Source: Halobacteriovoraceae bacterium
GTDB lineage: Bacteria > Bdellovibrionota > Bacteriovoracia > Bacteriovoracales > Bacteriovoracaceae
Assembly (NCBI GenBank): GCA_002713145.1
Contig: PAVS01000001.1
Span: 62,001-126,000, forward strand
DNA: 64,000 bases
Direction: 5' to 3'
Under the pieces are notes generated by a model. The model worked only from the letters and a program-made list of their open reading frames with translations. It did not search any database and was not told the origin of the DNA. Below, in pieces: positions 42,982-51,227 of the stretch. Position 1 is the stretch's first letter, and each line of letters begins with the position of its first letter. The position numbers and the translations under genes are program-made.

Positions 42982-43932
42982 ATGAAGTACCTACTTATGT
43001 TTTTATTTGTTACTAGTTCTGTCCATGCCATGGATATAAATGAATTTTTTGCTTCTGATGCAGCTCAAAGCATATGTGATGATTCTATGGAATTTTCATC
43101 AACATCAAGAAGAGAAGTTCTCAAGCAAGTCAAACAATTCGATCAGAGTATCTATTTTGTTTTTAATCATAATTCTCATAGTGAACTCAGAGTCTTCGAT
43201 CTCAAAGCTCGTGGAGAGTACACTGTAAAAGTAGATCAAAATATAGTTGATATTGAGAAGTCGGGGGATCAACTTTATGTTCTCACAAAAAATTACCTTG
43301 AAATTCGTGAGAGTTATTTAGGACTTCTCAAAAAGAGAATCAGAACACTTCCTCAAAATTATCCTATGCAAAGGCATGGTCATGCAACTGGGCTAGTCGT
43401 TAAAAATAATAAAGCCTATATTTCTCATGGAGAAATGGGAGCAGTTATTTATGATCTCGATAAAGAAGTTTTTGAAAATATTTTCTTTCCTAGTTTAGAG
43501 CAACCTCACCCTGAGCACAGATCGAGTATGACTGATATCGCTTTTGATGGCAGTTTCTTCTATTTTAGTTTTGATAATATTACGAATGGTCAAAACGACA
43601 GAGCTTTTGAAGGGGTGATGATTTACGATTTAAATCAAAGACAAGTAGTAAAAACAATACCTGTTAAGCAAACTATGGAAGCTTATAGTGATCCCAGTCT
43701 TACCATTGATGGAGAAGATCTCTACGTCACTAATTGGTTTTTAAATTTTCGTCATAATATAAAGAAACTTATGTCGACAAGAACGAGATACATGCTTCCT
43801 GATCAAAGAATTTGGAAATATCCTGAAGGTAAAATTGTGGGGAAAGGATTTATTAAAAACAGTACTCTTTACGGTTGTTATTTTAATCATAGAAATAATC
43901 AACTTAAATCAGACTCTTTTAAACTAAAATAA
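42982..43932 (+). CDS. Exported protein, probably beta-propeller, function unknown
   Basis: The 316-residue product has a signal peptide (cleavage near VHA-MD). Regular short strand repeats (LRVFDLKARGEYTV, DQLYVLTKNYLEIRE, NNKAYISHGEMGAVIYDL, SFFYFSFDN, GVMIYDLNQRQVVKTI, GEDLYVTNWFLNF) resemble the blades of a propeller. No catalytic motif recognised. AAGGAG lies six bases before the ATG. Ends just before a strong hairpin terminator. Confidence 0.75.
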   Translation: MKYLLMFLFVTSSVHAMDINEFFASDAAQSICDDSMEFSSTSRREVLKQVKQFDQSIYFVFNHNSHSELRVFDLKARGEYTVKVDQNIVDIEKSGDQLYVLTKNYLEIRESYLGLLKKRIRTLPQNYPMQRHGHATGLVVKNNKAYISHGEMGAVIYDLDKEVFENIFFPSLEQPHPEHRSSMTDIAFDGSFFYFSFDNITNGQNDRAFEGVMIYDLNQRQVVKTIPVKQTMEAYSDPSLTIDGEDLYVTNWFLNFRHNIKKLMSTRTRYMLPDQRIWKYPEGKIVGKGFIKNSTLYGCYFNHRNNQLKSDSFKLK

Positions 43933-43941
43933 AATATATCC

Positions 43942-43967
43942 AAAGGGAGCTTTGCCTAGCTCCCTTT
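43942..43967. terminator. Intrinsic bidirectional terminator
   Basis: AAAGGGAGCT and AGCTCCCTTT pair perfectly over ten bases around a six-base loop, between two convergent genes. Its right arm and loop encode the last codons and stop of the minus-strand gene. The A-rich left flank gives a U-rich tail for the minus strand. Confidence 0.75.
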
Positions 43968-44831
43968 AGCCAATATCATAAATTCATCAATTGATTTTTG
44001 TCTTTTTTGGTAAAGGGCCATAAAGTTTTGAAAACTCACAACTTCATCATGATCAAGCTGAATAAGAACTAAGCTTTTACCTTTCACGCTGTCTTCTGTT
44101 TCTAGAACTTTCCCTTCTAACATAAGTTCAACGCGACATTTGTTATATTCAAACACCACTTTTATTTCAATATTTTCATCTTTTGAGGGCTCATAGACAT
44201 CAAGCATCTCTAGTTCGATAATTTTTTGAGTGAAGTCTTCTAGCTTACATTCAATATGAGGATAGTTTTCAGTCTGGATGTTGACATTAAGTTGACCCGA
44301 ATCGAGATTTAAATTTTTTACCTCAGTTGTTTCTAGAATTTGATCGCGAAAATCATCATGAAACTCATCATTTTTGTTCACCTTCACTTCTAAAGCTTTC
44401 TTTTCTTTATCCGCTGCTATAACAATCTTTTCATCATGTTCTAAATTCTTGGAGCGTAATGTTCTTTCTATAAATCCAAGAATATCAAAACTCTGGCTAT
44501 GGAGAGGAAAGAATTTTTTTATGCCGAGACCTTTCAATTTTTTGGCTTCATCACGCTCTAGCTCTTTAGAGATCACAACACCATTTAACATTTGTCCGTT
44601 TTGATCTAAATGTTTTTTTATCTCCGCAAACATATCCTCATAATCCTGTGACTCTTCAAAATAAAAGAAGATTTGAGCTTCAGGATTATTTTCTATAAAG
44701 GATAGGGTGCTTTCCACATTCTCACTGGATTTAAAACTCACGTACTCTGAATCCATGCTGACTATAATTTCATTCTTAAGCATGGAGCAATGAGGAAATT
44801 TGTGAAAAATAATTTCGTGCTTGTTTTTCAT
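43956..44831 (-). CDS. Two-domain cytoplasmic protein, PilZ-like C-terminus
   Basis: The 291-residue product has no signal peptide. Residues about 1-120 look like a receiver-type alpha/beta domain without the phosphorylation site (QIFFYFEESQDYEDMF, NGVVISKELERDEAKKLKGLGIKKFFPLHS). After a charged linker, residues about 180-291 resemble a PilZ-like barrel (LELMLEGKVLETEDSVKGKSLVLIQLDHDEV), but the RxxxR and DxSxxG c-di-GMP ligands are not clearly present. Function unknown; perhaps a non-canonical effector or structural PilZ protein. Confidence 0.6.
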   Translation of the reverse strand: MKNKHEIIFHKFPHCSMLKNEIIVSMDSEYVSFKSSENVESTLSFIENNPEAQIFFYFEESQDYEDMFAEIKKHLDQNGQMLNGVVISKELERDEAKKLKGLGIKKFFPLHSQSFDILGFIERTLRSKNLEHDEKIVIAADKEKKALEVKVNKNDEFHDDFRDQILETTEVKNLNLDSGQLNVNIQTENYPHIECKLEDFTQKIIELEMLDVYEPSKDENIEIKVVFEYNKCRVELMLEGKVLETEDSVKGKSLVLIQLDHDEVVSFQNFMALYQKRQKSIDEFMILAKGS

Positions 44832-44960
44832 AGCTCTATTTTAACGGCCAACCTAAGTTTTTTGAGATTTTTTCTTAAGAAGGCTTAAGTGGTTGAAATT
44901 GAATTCTGAAGTAAATATTAAGTTAAGATGATCTAAATAAAACAGCGTCCACTTTGACGG

Positions 44961-44982
44961 TTTGCCACTAAAAAATGGCAAA
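44961..44982. other. Short hairpin beyond the end of the tyrosine/aspartate-rich gene
   Basis: TTTGCCA and TGGCAAA pair perfectly around an eight-base, A-rich loop, three bases past the stop of the minus-strand gene. It lacks a U-run on that strand, so it may mark an mRNA end rather than an intrinsic terminator. Confidence 0.35.
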
Positions 44983-44985
44983 TGG

Positions 44986-45363
44986 CTAGTAATCGGTATT
45001 ATTTATGTATTCAGGGGGAAGTGATTCTTGTGGTTCAGGTGCTGGCTCATAGTAATTATCTTCTTGATAAGCTAGTGGTTCTTGAGCTTCACTCGCTACA
45101 TCTCTGTCATAATTATCCTGATTATAATCATCCCCAGCTTGATAATCATCAGCGTAAGTATCCTTCATATGACCCTGATCCCCTTGATTGTAGTCGTCAT
45201 AGTCAACACGATCAGGCTCATCGGCAGGGTAGCTGTCTACCTGGTCATATTCATTGGAATAACCGTAGGGGTCCATTTCATCTGCAGCGTGAGAGATATT
45301 TCCCCCCAGCAGCACTGAGAAAGTTATAAAAAGGATAAAAGGAAGTTGCGTCTTATCTTTCAT
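44986..45363 (-). CDS. Small exported Asp/Tyr-rich low-complexity protein
   Basis: The 125 residues begin with a signal peptide (cleavage near SHA-AD). The mature part is almost entirely Asp, Tyr, Glu, Gln, Asn and Pro (DDYNQGDQ, YADDYQAGDDYNQDNYDR), very acidic and probably disordered. Such exported proteins can coat the cell or bind calcium. No ribosome-binding site beyond a weak AAAGAT. Function unknown. Plus-strand open frames across it are reading-frame shadows of the repetitive composition. Confidence 0.65.
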   Translation of the reverse strand: MKDKTQLPFILFITFSVLLGGNISHAADEMDPYGYSNEYDQVDSYPADEPDRVDYDDYNQGDQGHMKDTYADDYQAGDDYNQDNYDRDVASEAQEPLAYQEDNYYEPAPEPQESLPPEYINNTDY

Positions 45364-45419
45364 TCTATTATTTTAGTTTAAAACAATAAAATATCCAAAT
45401 GTAGATCTGTAGGTTAATT

Positions 45420-46220
45420 ATGCCATTTCCTAAAAAAATCTTAATGGTTGATCCAAGTTATTATAATGTCGAATATTCTATCAATCCTTTCATGCAAATG
45501 AATGAAAAAGTAGACCATGAAAAAGCATATGCTCAGTGGGAGATGATAAAAAATGCCTACCTAGCTCAGGGGCTGGAGGTTGAAATTCTAACTGGGGTGG
45601 AGGGATTACCGGATATGGTTTTTTGTGCCAATCCCTTTTTCTCCCACCCAAATGGAATTCTGATCAGTCAAATGAGGTTTGAACAAAGAGCAAAAGAATC
45701 TGAATTTTTTGCAAATTATTTTAAGGAAAAAGTTATCTTCCAGGCTAAGGAGAGCTTTGAAGGGAATGGAGACTTACTTTGGAATTATGAGACCATGGAG
45801 CTTTTTGGAGGCTTTGGGTTTAGAACGAAAGAGACAATTTATCCCCTCATTGAAAAAGCTCTAGGGCAGTCAATTGTTCAACTTGAACTGATCAGTGAAG
45901 ATTACTATCACCTAGACACATGCTTATGTATCCTCAACGCACACACAGCTGCTATAGTAGAGAGTGCTTTTAGTGCCGAAAGCTTAGCTATTTTGAAGTC
46001 AAAGTTCTCTGACATTATTTATTTGGATGAGCGGGAAGCTAAAACTTCTCTTGCTGGAAATGCCCTCAGTATCGATGGGAGATGTGTCTTTGTAGAAAAA
46101 AATGCTCTTGAATTTCAAAAGCAGCTGAGTGCAAGAGATTTTAAGGTGTGTGTCTTTGATACCAGCGAGTATCTTAAATCTGGTGGCTCGATTTTCTGTA
46201 TGAAAAACTTAATATTTTGA
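45420..46220 (+). CDS. Arginine deiminase/dimethylargininase-type enzyme
   Basis: The 266-residue product has the guanidino-group-modifying fold: DMVFCANPFF at the substrate-guiding Asp, FEGNGDLL (Glu114, Asp118), YYHLDTCLCIL (catalytic His164) and the nucleophile Cys260 in GGSIFCMKN near the C-terminus. Length and GGSIFC fit dimethylarginine dimethylaminohydrolase and related hydrolases more than the 400-residue arginine deiminase. It should hydrolyse arginine or a methylated arginine, or transfer an amidino group. Overlaps convergent dacB-like gene by 12 bases. Confidence 0.87.
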   Translation: MPFPKKILMVDPSYYNVEYSINPFMQMNEKVDHEKAYAQWEMIKNAYLAQGLEVEILTGVEGLPDMVFCANPFFSHPNGILISQMRFEQRAKESEFFANYFKEKVIFQAKESFEGNGDLLWNYETMELFGGFGFRTKETIYPLIEKALGQSIVQLELISEDYYHLDTCLCILNAHTAAIVESAFSAESLAILKSKFSDIIYLDEREAKTSLAGNALSIDGRCVFVEKNALEFQKQLSARDFKVCVFDTSEYLKSGGSIFCMKNLIF

Positions 46221-47570
46221 GATCCATTTTTTAATAAGCTCATCAATCTTCTTAGAACTGGTGCGGTACCAACCACGACTTTGATCTCTAAGCTTTTTAT
46301 TTTTAGTTGAGTTTTCACTTGTCAGTTGATTTCTTCTTTTGTCGGCGGTCATAATGACAAAAGCCAGTTTTTTTCCTGATTTGGTAAGAATATACCCAGC
46401 AAGATTATTAATAAAATAGAGAGAACCTGTTTTTGCAAAAACATGATAGGCATACTCAGGGGAATGAAGTCTTTTTAACAGGCTTCCTGAATGTCCACTA
46501 ATTGAGAGAAGTGACCAAAAACTTCTTTCATCAAAAGTGTCATAAGAAATGTTGGCCAATAGCTCTGCCAGCTCTTGAGAGGAAGTTGTGTTTTTTAAGC
46601 TCAGTCCTGACCCATTCTCAAAAGAAGTATTTTTGAACTTTAAGTTTTTAAATTCTTTTTGATACCAACTTTTCATTTTCTTAGCAGAGTCTTTAAGTGA
46701 AAGTGGAGACGAGGTTTCCAAGTTAGCAGCTGCCAGCAGAATACTTTCGGCCATAAGATTATTGCTATACTCTAAGCTTAAAGCAGAAAGTCTAATCAAA
46801 GGAAGGCTTTTATGGGAACATATTCTCGTAGCTTTTTTAGGAAGAGATTTTTTTTTGGGCGAAGGCAAAGTTATTCCATAGTTAGATGCCATACCTCTGA
46901 ATAATTCCGCTGTAAAATAGCTTGCGTGTCTTGTAGGAATATCTTCTGAAAATATTTTAGGCTCTTCGGTGTTCACTTGCCAGAACTCATTTACAGAAGG
47001 ACTGGGGAGTTGTCGGTATCTAAGGCCATGGGAATAAACCTTTTTTGGTGTGAGCTTAATATGCTTAAGAGGAGCTACAGTTTCTGATCCATATTGCCAG
47101 AGCTTGATTCGATTAAAATCTGCGTTGAGCGCTCCAAATGAAGGGTTGTCTGGTTGATCTTCCAACCCCAGAGAATTTATTCTCTCTGAGAAAGGAAAGG
47201 ATTTATCATCAATATAGAATTCCCCGTCAATTTTGCGTATTCCTAGTTTAAGTAAATGATGAACAAAAGAATTAAGATGTTGAGAGGTAAGATAAGGATC
47301 TCCCGAACCTTTTAAGTATATATTTCCTTTGAGTATATTTTCTTTTATTGCTCCCTCATAGTAGAGAGAAGTATTAAATTGGAATTGAGCCCCCAACTTT
47401 TTAAGAGCATAATAATTCGTGAAAATCTTTGACACTGATGCCAGTACCATTTCTTGTGAAGAGTTTTTCTGTGTGATGACTTTTGAATTCTCAATGTCTA
47501 TAAGTGAATAACTCATCTCGAGAGAAAAAGCTGGTCGTATCAAAAATAGTAAAATGAAGCAAGCTCTCAT
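46209..47570 (-). CDS. D-alanyl-D-alanine carboxypeptidase/endopeptidase (PBP4/DacB type)
   Basis: The 453 residues start with a signal peptide (SFS-LE) and carry the three penicillin-binding motifs: Ser45-x-x-Lys48 in LASVSKIF, SxN in LEYSNNLMAES, and KTG in VFAKTGSLYF. Peptidase family S13 enzymes cleave peptidoglycan cross-links and trim stem peptides in the periplasm. Second gene of a unit with the RlmM-like methyltransferase (ATGA overlap). Confidence 0.93.
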   Translation of the reverse strand: MRACFILLFLIRPAFSLEMSYSLIDIENSKVITQKNSSQEMVLASVSKIFTNYYALKKLGAQFQFNTSLYYEGAIKENILKGNIYLKGSGDPYLTSQHLNSFVHHLLKLGIRKIDGEFYIDDKSFPFSERINSLGLEDQPDNPSFGALNADFNRIKLWQYGSETVAPLKHIKLTPKKVYSHGLRYRQLPSPSVNEFWQVNTEEPKIFSEDIPTRHASYFTAELFRGMASNYGITLPSPKKKSLPKKATRICSHKSLPLIRLSALSLEYSNNLMAESILLAAANLETSSPLSLKDSAKKMKSWYQKEFKNLKFKNTSFENGSGLSLKNTTSSQELAELLANISYDTFDERSFWSLLSISGHSGSLLKRLHSPEYAYHVFAKTGSLYFINNLAGYILTKSGKKLAFVIMTADKRRNQLTSENSTKNKKLRDQSRGWYRTSSKKIDELIKKWISKY

Positions 47571-48307
47571 TGCTTGCTCGCATAAATTAAAAATTCTTGC
47601 TTATGAGAAGGCAATTGACACTTTTGAATATGTTTAAAACCAGCATTTCTGAACGACTGGCAAAATTTAGGTATATGCTTTACATGATCTTTTTTAACAA
47701 TTTTCACCGTCATAAAAATACCTTGGATGGATCGAAAAAACTGACTGCAACGAAGGACTTCTTTGATCGCCTGTTTGGGGTTTAAATTTAAATCACTGGT
47801 GATGAATTGGTAGCCCTTAAAGTCAAAATCACTGGGTCTTAGGTTTTGAATGGGCTTTTTAATATGTAAGAATTTTTCATGATTTAGCACAATGGGACTC
47901 ATCTCTGCTGGGTCGACTCCTGTCACTTGATGAAAGTTTTGACAGAGATAATAACTGGCACCTCCTGGTGCCGAACCAAATTCAATCCAATGCAGACTAG
48001 GATCATTAATTTCATATTTCTGACAGGCTTCAGCTATTTTGAGATAGGCCCTTGAAGGCGCACCTTCGGGAATTTTTTCCGATTGAGTGCACTTCAATTT
48101 ATTTTCGATACTCTCTTGCGAAACATCATTATTCAATCCCCACTCTAAGGCAAAAGCAAAATCATAGTCAGGGAGTTGAGAAGCTTTGTAGGTGAGAAAG
48201 TTTTTTTTGGAAAAACTGGGTTTTAATTCAGGAGCAAAGAGTTTGATTTCTTCTCTCAGGAGTGCAATATTAGACTCTAGGCATATAAAATAAAAGTAGT
48301 TTTCCAT
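47567..48307 (-). CDS. RlmM-like S-adenosylmethionine methyltransferase
   Basis: From the ATG at 48307 the product is 246 residues. It has a Rossmann methyltransferase fold with FGSAPGGASYYLCQ (SAM-binding GxAPGG of the FtsJ/RrmJ class), GVDPAEMSP and FITSDLNLNP. E. coli RlmM 2'-O-methylates cytidine 2498 of 23S rRNA; the short N-terminal region before the fold is THUMP-like (FYFICLESNIALL). A TTG 13 codons upstream also opens the frame, but it runs into the divergent cyclophilin leader; neither start has a clear ribosome-binding site. Confidence 0.78.
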   Translation of the reverse strand: MENYFYFICLESNIALLREEIKLFAPELKPSFSKKNFLTYKASQLPDYDFAFALEWGLNNDVSQESIENKLKCTQSEKIPEGAPSRAYLKIAEACQKYEINDPSLHWIEFGSAPGGASYYLCQNFHQVTGVDPAEMSPIVLNHEKFLHIKKPIQNLRPSDFDFKGYQFITSDLNLNPKQAIKEVLRCSQFFRSIQGIFMTVKIVKKDHVKHIPKFCQSFRNAGFKHIQKCQLPSHKQEFLIYASKQ

Positions 48308-48360
48308 AACAATATTAGAACGATTATTTTTAATAATGCCAAGCAATGACTGGAGGAAAT

Positions 48361-48900
48361 ATGAGATTAATGCTTTTTTTAATTGTGATTTGTGGAGTCG
48401 CGTGGGCTGGGCCTAAAGTTGAGTTGAGTACATCTATGGGAGATATAGTGATTGAACTCAATGATGAGAAAGCCCCAAAAACAGTTGAAAACTTTATTAA
48501 ATATGTGAAAGCGAAACATTACGACGGACTTATCTTTCATCGGGTCATTGATGGCTTTATGATCCAGGGTGGCGGACATAAGCCGGACATGAGTGAAGCA
48601 CAAACCAGTGGCTCCATTCGTAACGAAGCCAATAATGGCTTGAGTAACGAAAAAGGAACTATTGCCATGGCCAGAACGAGTGATCCTCATTCAGCGACAG
48701 CTCAGTTTTTTATAAATGTCGCAGATAATAGTCGCTTGGATTATCAATCAAAAAATGATTGGGGATATTGTGTTTTTGGGAAAGTTATTAAAGGGATGGA
48801 TACAGTTAACAAAATTAAATCAGTAGAAACTGGATCTCATGGTCCTTATCAAAATGTCCCTAAAGAACCTATCGTCATAAAGTCAGCTAAAATGCTCTAA
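48361..48900 (+). CDS. Exported cyclophilin-type peptidyl-prolyl isomerase
   Basis: From the ATG at 48361, directly after GGAGGAAAT, the product is 179 residues with a signal peptide ([12 protein letters not shown]). The cyclophilin core is complete: [48 protein letters not shown] and [13 protein letters not shown]. It catalyses proline isomerisation in the periplasm and helps fold exported proteins. An ATG at 48346 lies before the ribosome-binding site and is unlikely. Confidence 0.95.
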   Translation: MRLMLFLIVICGVAWAGPKVELSTSMGDIVIELNDEKAPKTVENFIKYVKAKHYDGLIFHRVIDGFMIQGGGHKPDMSEAQTSGSIRNEANNGLSNEKGTIAMARTSDPHSATAQFFINVADNSRLDYQSKNDWGYCVFGKVIKGMDTVNKIKSVETGSHGPYQNVPKEPIVIKSAKML

Positions 48901-48905
48901 AGACT

Positions 48906-48929
48906 AAGGGACAATTTCTTGTCCCTTTT
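48906..48929. terminator. Intrinsic terminator after the cyclophilin gene
   Basis: AAGGGACAA and TTGTCCCTT pair over nine bases around a four-base loop, followed by TTTA. It also serves the convergent HPF-like gene, whose stop lies at its edge. Confidence 0.8.
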
Positions 48930-49263
48930 AAGCTAAAGACGCATCTGAAATATGACTTTCTGAAAAGCGATCTGATTTCCATTTATTCAGTTGTTTTTTT
49001 ATTTCGTCTTCAAGTAAATCAAATAAGACCGTGGGGTCGGTGTTATCAGCTTCAGCTTTGAAACTTTTTCCAAAAGAGTTGATCGTTAAAATCCCTTTGA
49101 TTTTGTTAAAGGGCATTTTAAAAGAAAGTCTAATATTAGAATTACTGGGTGCTAACTCTCTTAATCTTAAGATACGATTTCTAATATTCTGTCTTATTTC
49201 ATCTCTCAGATAAATACCATACTCTAAGCTGGTGTGACGGGTAAGTTTTTGAAGTTTTTGCAT
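48928..49263 (-). CDS. HPF/RaiA-like ribosome-associated protein candidate
   Basis: The 111-residue product has the order of a hibernation-promoting factor N-terminal domain: a helix rich in charged residues (YLRDEIRQNIRNRI), strand IRLSFKMPFNKIKGILTINSFGKSFKAEADN, then helix LFDLLEDEIKKQLNKWK, close to the LxxAIDxLxxxLxRQLxKxK pattern. That would place it at the ribosome in stationary phase. The match is by eye and moderate. GGAGGAAGT precedes the ATG. Single gene. Confidence 0.6.
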   Translation of the reverse strand: MQKLQKLTRHTSLEYGIYLRDEIRQNIRNRILRLRELAPSNSNIRLSFKMPFNKIKGILTINSFGKSFKAEADNTDPTVLFDLLEDEIKKQLNKWKSDRFSESHISDASLA

Positions 49264-49401
49264 ACTTCCTCCTTGGGGGTGTGTAGGAGTTTGCAGCTCC
49301 TAATAAATTCTAAACTTTTTAGGGGCCTCGTCAATCATCACCAGGTGCAAAAAAAATGTAAATTTGGTCACAAGTAAACTTATGTCAAAGTCGTTCATTA
49401 T

Positions 49402-50283
49402 TTATCTAGTTTTTCTAAATCTTTGTAAAAGCTCGGTTACCAAGCTGTTTTTAGAGATGTCTCTTTTAGTCACTGCCCAGTATTGAAATTTTTTATTTTT
49501 TAAAAGGCCCCACTTAATCAAATCTTTTCTTTTGATTTGTTCTTTAACCGCAGTCTTAGGGAGAAAGGCTACGACGGGCATTTCCTCACAGCACTTACGA
49601 ATAAGCTCACTGTCATTTAGTTCTGCTTCCATGGAGAGATCTAATTGGTGTTCATTAAGAAAAGACTCAATAATTTCTTGGGTTGAACATTGACCTTGAA
49701 AAGATAAGTATTTTTGTTGAGAAAGACACTTAGGGAATTTACCGGTTAATTTCACATTTGGAGAAGTGAGCGCATATATATCTTCTTCTTTAAGAAAATG
49801 ACCTTTGAGTTTCTTGATTCTGCCAGAGTAGGGAGCATCACAAATAAGAAGATCTATTTCTCCTGTTTTCACTTCTTTGATGAGGGTATCTAATCCCTTA
49901 AAGGTGATATGGAGTTGAAAGTATTTGTTAAGAAGATAAGGTCTGGTGAGCTCAATGATAAAATCTTTGCTTACCCAAGGAACGACTCCAATTTTAACAA
50001 TTTTTACCGGGGCATGATGGTCTGATTTTACAAAGTTCAGCATTTCCTCAGTCTGTCTGAAAATTTTTTTAGCATAAGACATGACTTGTTCACCATTTTT
50101 ATTGAGTACTAATCGTTTACCCTTACGATCAAAAAGCTTTTCATCTATATCTTCCTCCAAAGCTTTAAGTTGATGACTTAAGGCGGGCTGGGTGACATTA
50201 AGTTTACGTGAAGCTGCCACAATGGAGCCTTCTTGGGCGATGATGAGAAAATGGTAGAGATGATTGAAATTGATTTTATACAT
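49402..50283 (-). CDS. LysR-family transcription regulator (NhaR-like)
   Basis: The 293 residues start INFNHLYHFLIIAQEGSIVAASRKLNVTQPALSHQLKALEEDI, a LysR winged helix-turn-helix; the FNHLYHF opening is typical of NhaR-like proteins that respond to sodium or related ions. The effector domain follows (VVPWVSKDFIIELTR, LLICDAPYSGR). An antiporter of the NhaP type lies elsewhere in the window, but not adjacent. A TTTCTA-N6-TAGAAA dyad 26 bases upstream may be its own operator. Divergent from the pentapeptide protein gene. Confidence 0.9.
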   Translation of the reverse strand: MYKINFNHLYHFLIIAQEGSIVAASRKLNVTQPALSHQLKALEEDIDEKLFDRKGKRLVLNKNGEQVMSYAKKIFRQTEEMLNFVKSDHHAPVKIVKIGVVPWVSKDFIIELTRPYLLNKYFQLHITFKGLDTLIKEVKTGEIDLLICDAPYSGRIKKLKGHFLKEEDIYALTSPNVKLTGKFPKCLSQQKYLSFQGQCSTQEIIESFLNEHQLDLSMEAELNDSELIRKCCEEMPVVAFLPKTAVKEQIKRKDLIKWGLLKNKKFQYWAVTKRDISKNSLVTELLQRFRKTR

Positions 50284-50308
50284 TATTAAAACTCGTTATG
50301 AAGAAGTG

Positions 50309-50326
50309 TTTCTATATTAGTAGAAA
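50309..50326. promoter_or_regulatory. Dyad between LysR regulator and pentapeptide gene
   Basis: TTTCTA-N6-TAGAAA, an inverted repeat compatible with the T-N11-A core bound by LysR proteins, in the 106-base divergent intergenic region, 26 bases from the LysR start. Confidence 0.4.
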
Positions 50327-50389
50327 ATAATATCAGATTTATTATGCTTAAATGTTAAGAAATTTACAAAAAATGATAAAGTAAATGTC

Positions 50390-51043
50390 ATGCTGATTTC
50401 TGATTTTCTGCTAAATACTTATAAAAAAGAGGAGTGGGAGAAGATATTTATGCATACACAATATCATAGACTTAAATTAGCTTCTCTTGATTTTTCTGAG
50501 TCAGCTTTTAAGCAAACATCACTAAGATCAGCCCACGTGGAGGGGATTAATTTTAATTCTTCCCGCATCAGAAATTCTGACTTCTCTATTGCCAATCTTA
50601 ATAAATCCGATTTCAGTAAGGCCAATATCAAATCCTGCAATTTTTTTAAGTCTCATATGAAAAAGTCTTTGTTTGTAGGGTCACTTATTTCTCAATCTAA
50701 TATGAAAGATATGCGAGTGTGGAGGTCAAACTTTAAACATAGTTGTATTGAAAAAACGAGTTTTTCTAATTCTGACTTAGATGGTTCATGTTTTGAAGAT
50801 GCACAGATAAATGAATGTTCTTTTGCGAATACAACCTTGAGGGAATCTAATTTTCGAGATGCAAAAATTGGAAACACCAGTTTTTATGGGGCTCATCTAG
50901 ATCGTTGTGATTTGCGAGGAGCTGATTTAAGTCAATCTAATTTAGAATCTGCCTACCTTCGAGGATGTCTTTATAATTCTTATACCAGACTCCCCATCAC
51001 TAAAGCCCAAGCAGAGGAGTCGGGCATGATCTTCACTTATTAA
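50390..51043 (+). CDS. Pentapeptide-repeat protein
   Basis: The 217 residues contain about 20 tandem five-residue units around a central Leu/Phe (SDFSIANLNKSDFSKANIKSC, CSFANTTLRESNFRDAKI, CDLRGADLSQSNLESAYLRG), which fold as a right-handed square beta-helix. Many such proteins bind DNA gyrase or act as scaffolds; neither is shown here. The first ATG (50390) lacks a ribosome-binding site; a second in-frame ATG at 50450, after GGGAG, is possible. Divergent from the LysR gene, the likely regulator. Confidence 0.87.
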   Translation: MLISDFLLNTYKKEEWEKIFMHTQYHRLKLASLDFSESAFKQTSLRSAHVEGINFNSSRIRNSDFSIANLNKSDFSKANIKSCNFFKSHMKKSLFVGSLISQSNMKDMRVWRSNFKHSCIEKTSFSNSDLDGSCFEDAQINECSFANTTLRESNFRDAKIGNTSFYGAHLDRCDLRGADLSQSNLESAYLRGCLYNSYTRLPITKAQAEESGMIFTY

Positions 51044-51137
51044 GTAAATATGTAGATTTCTAATCATCTTCCCTCTTGAATAGAACTCAAGCTCGTTGTA
51101 ATTTTATATCTATGAATTGTCCAAGTGAGGATAGATT

Positions 51138-51198
51138 ATCTCTATATAGAGATTGAAACTTCTGATTGGATGTCTATCAGATTATTTGTCATGATAGA
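51138..51198. promoter_or_regulatory. Two dyads upstream of dps
   Basis: ATCTCTATATAGAGAT (51138-51153) is a perfect 16-base palindrome, and TCTATCA (51173-51179) with TGATAGA (51192-51198) form a second inverted repeat 30 bases before the dps ATG. Both suit stress-regulator binding; no specific consensus (Fur, PerR, OxyR) is matched convincingly. Confidence 0.45.
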
Positions 51199-51227
51199 AA
51201 CAAGTTAATTTAAATCAAGGAGATAAA

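Noticed and set aside
44982..45329. Plus-strand frames of 115 and 78 residues opposite the Asp/Tyr-rich gene
   Set aside because: Shadows of repetitive GAT/TAT codons; the minus frame has a proper signal peptide.
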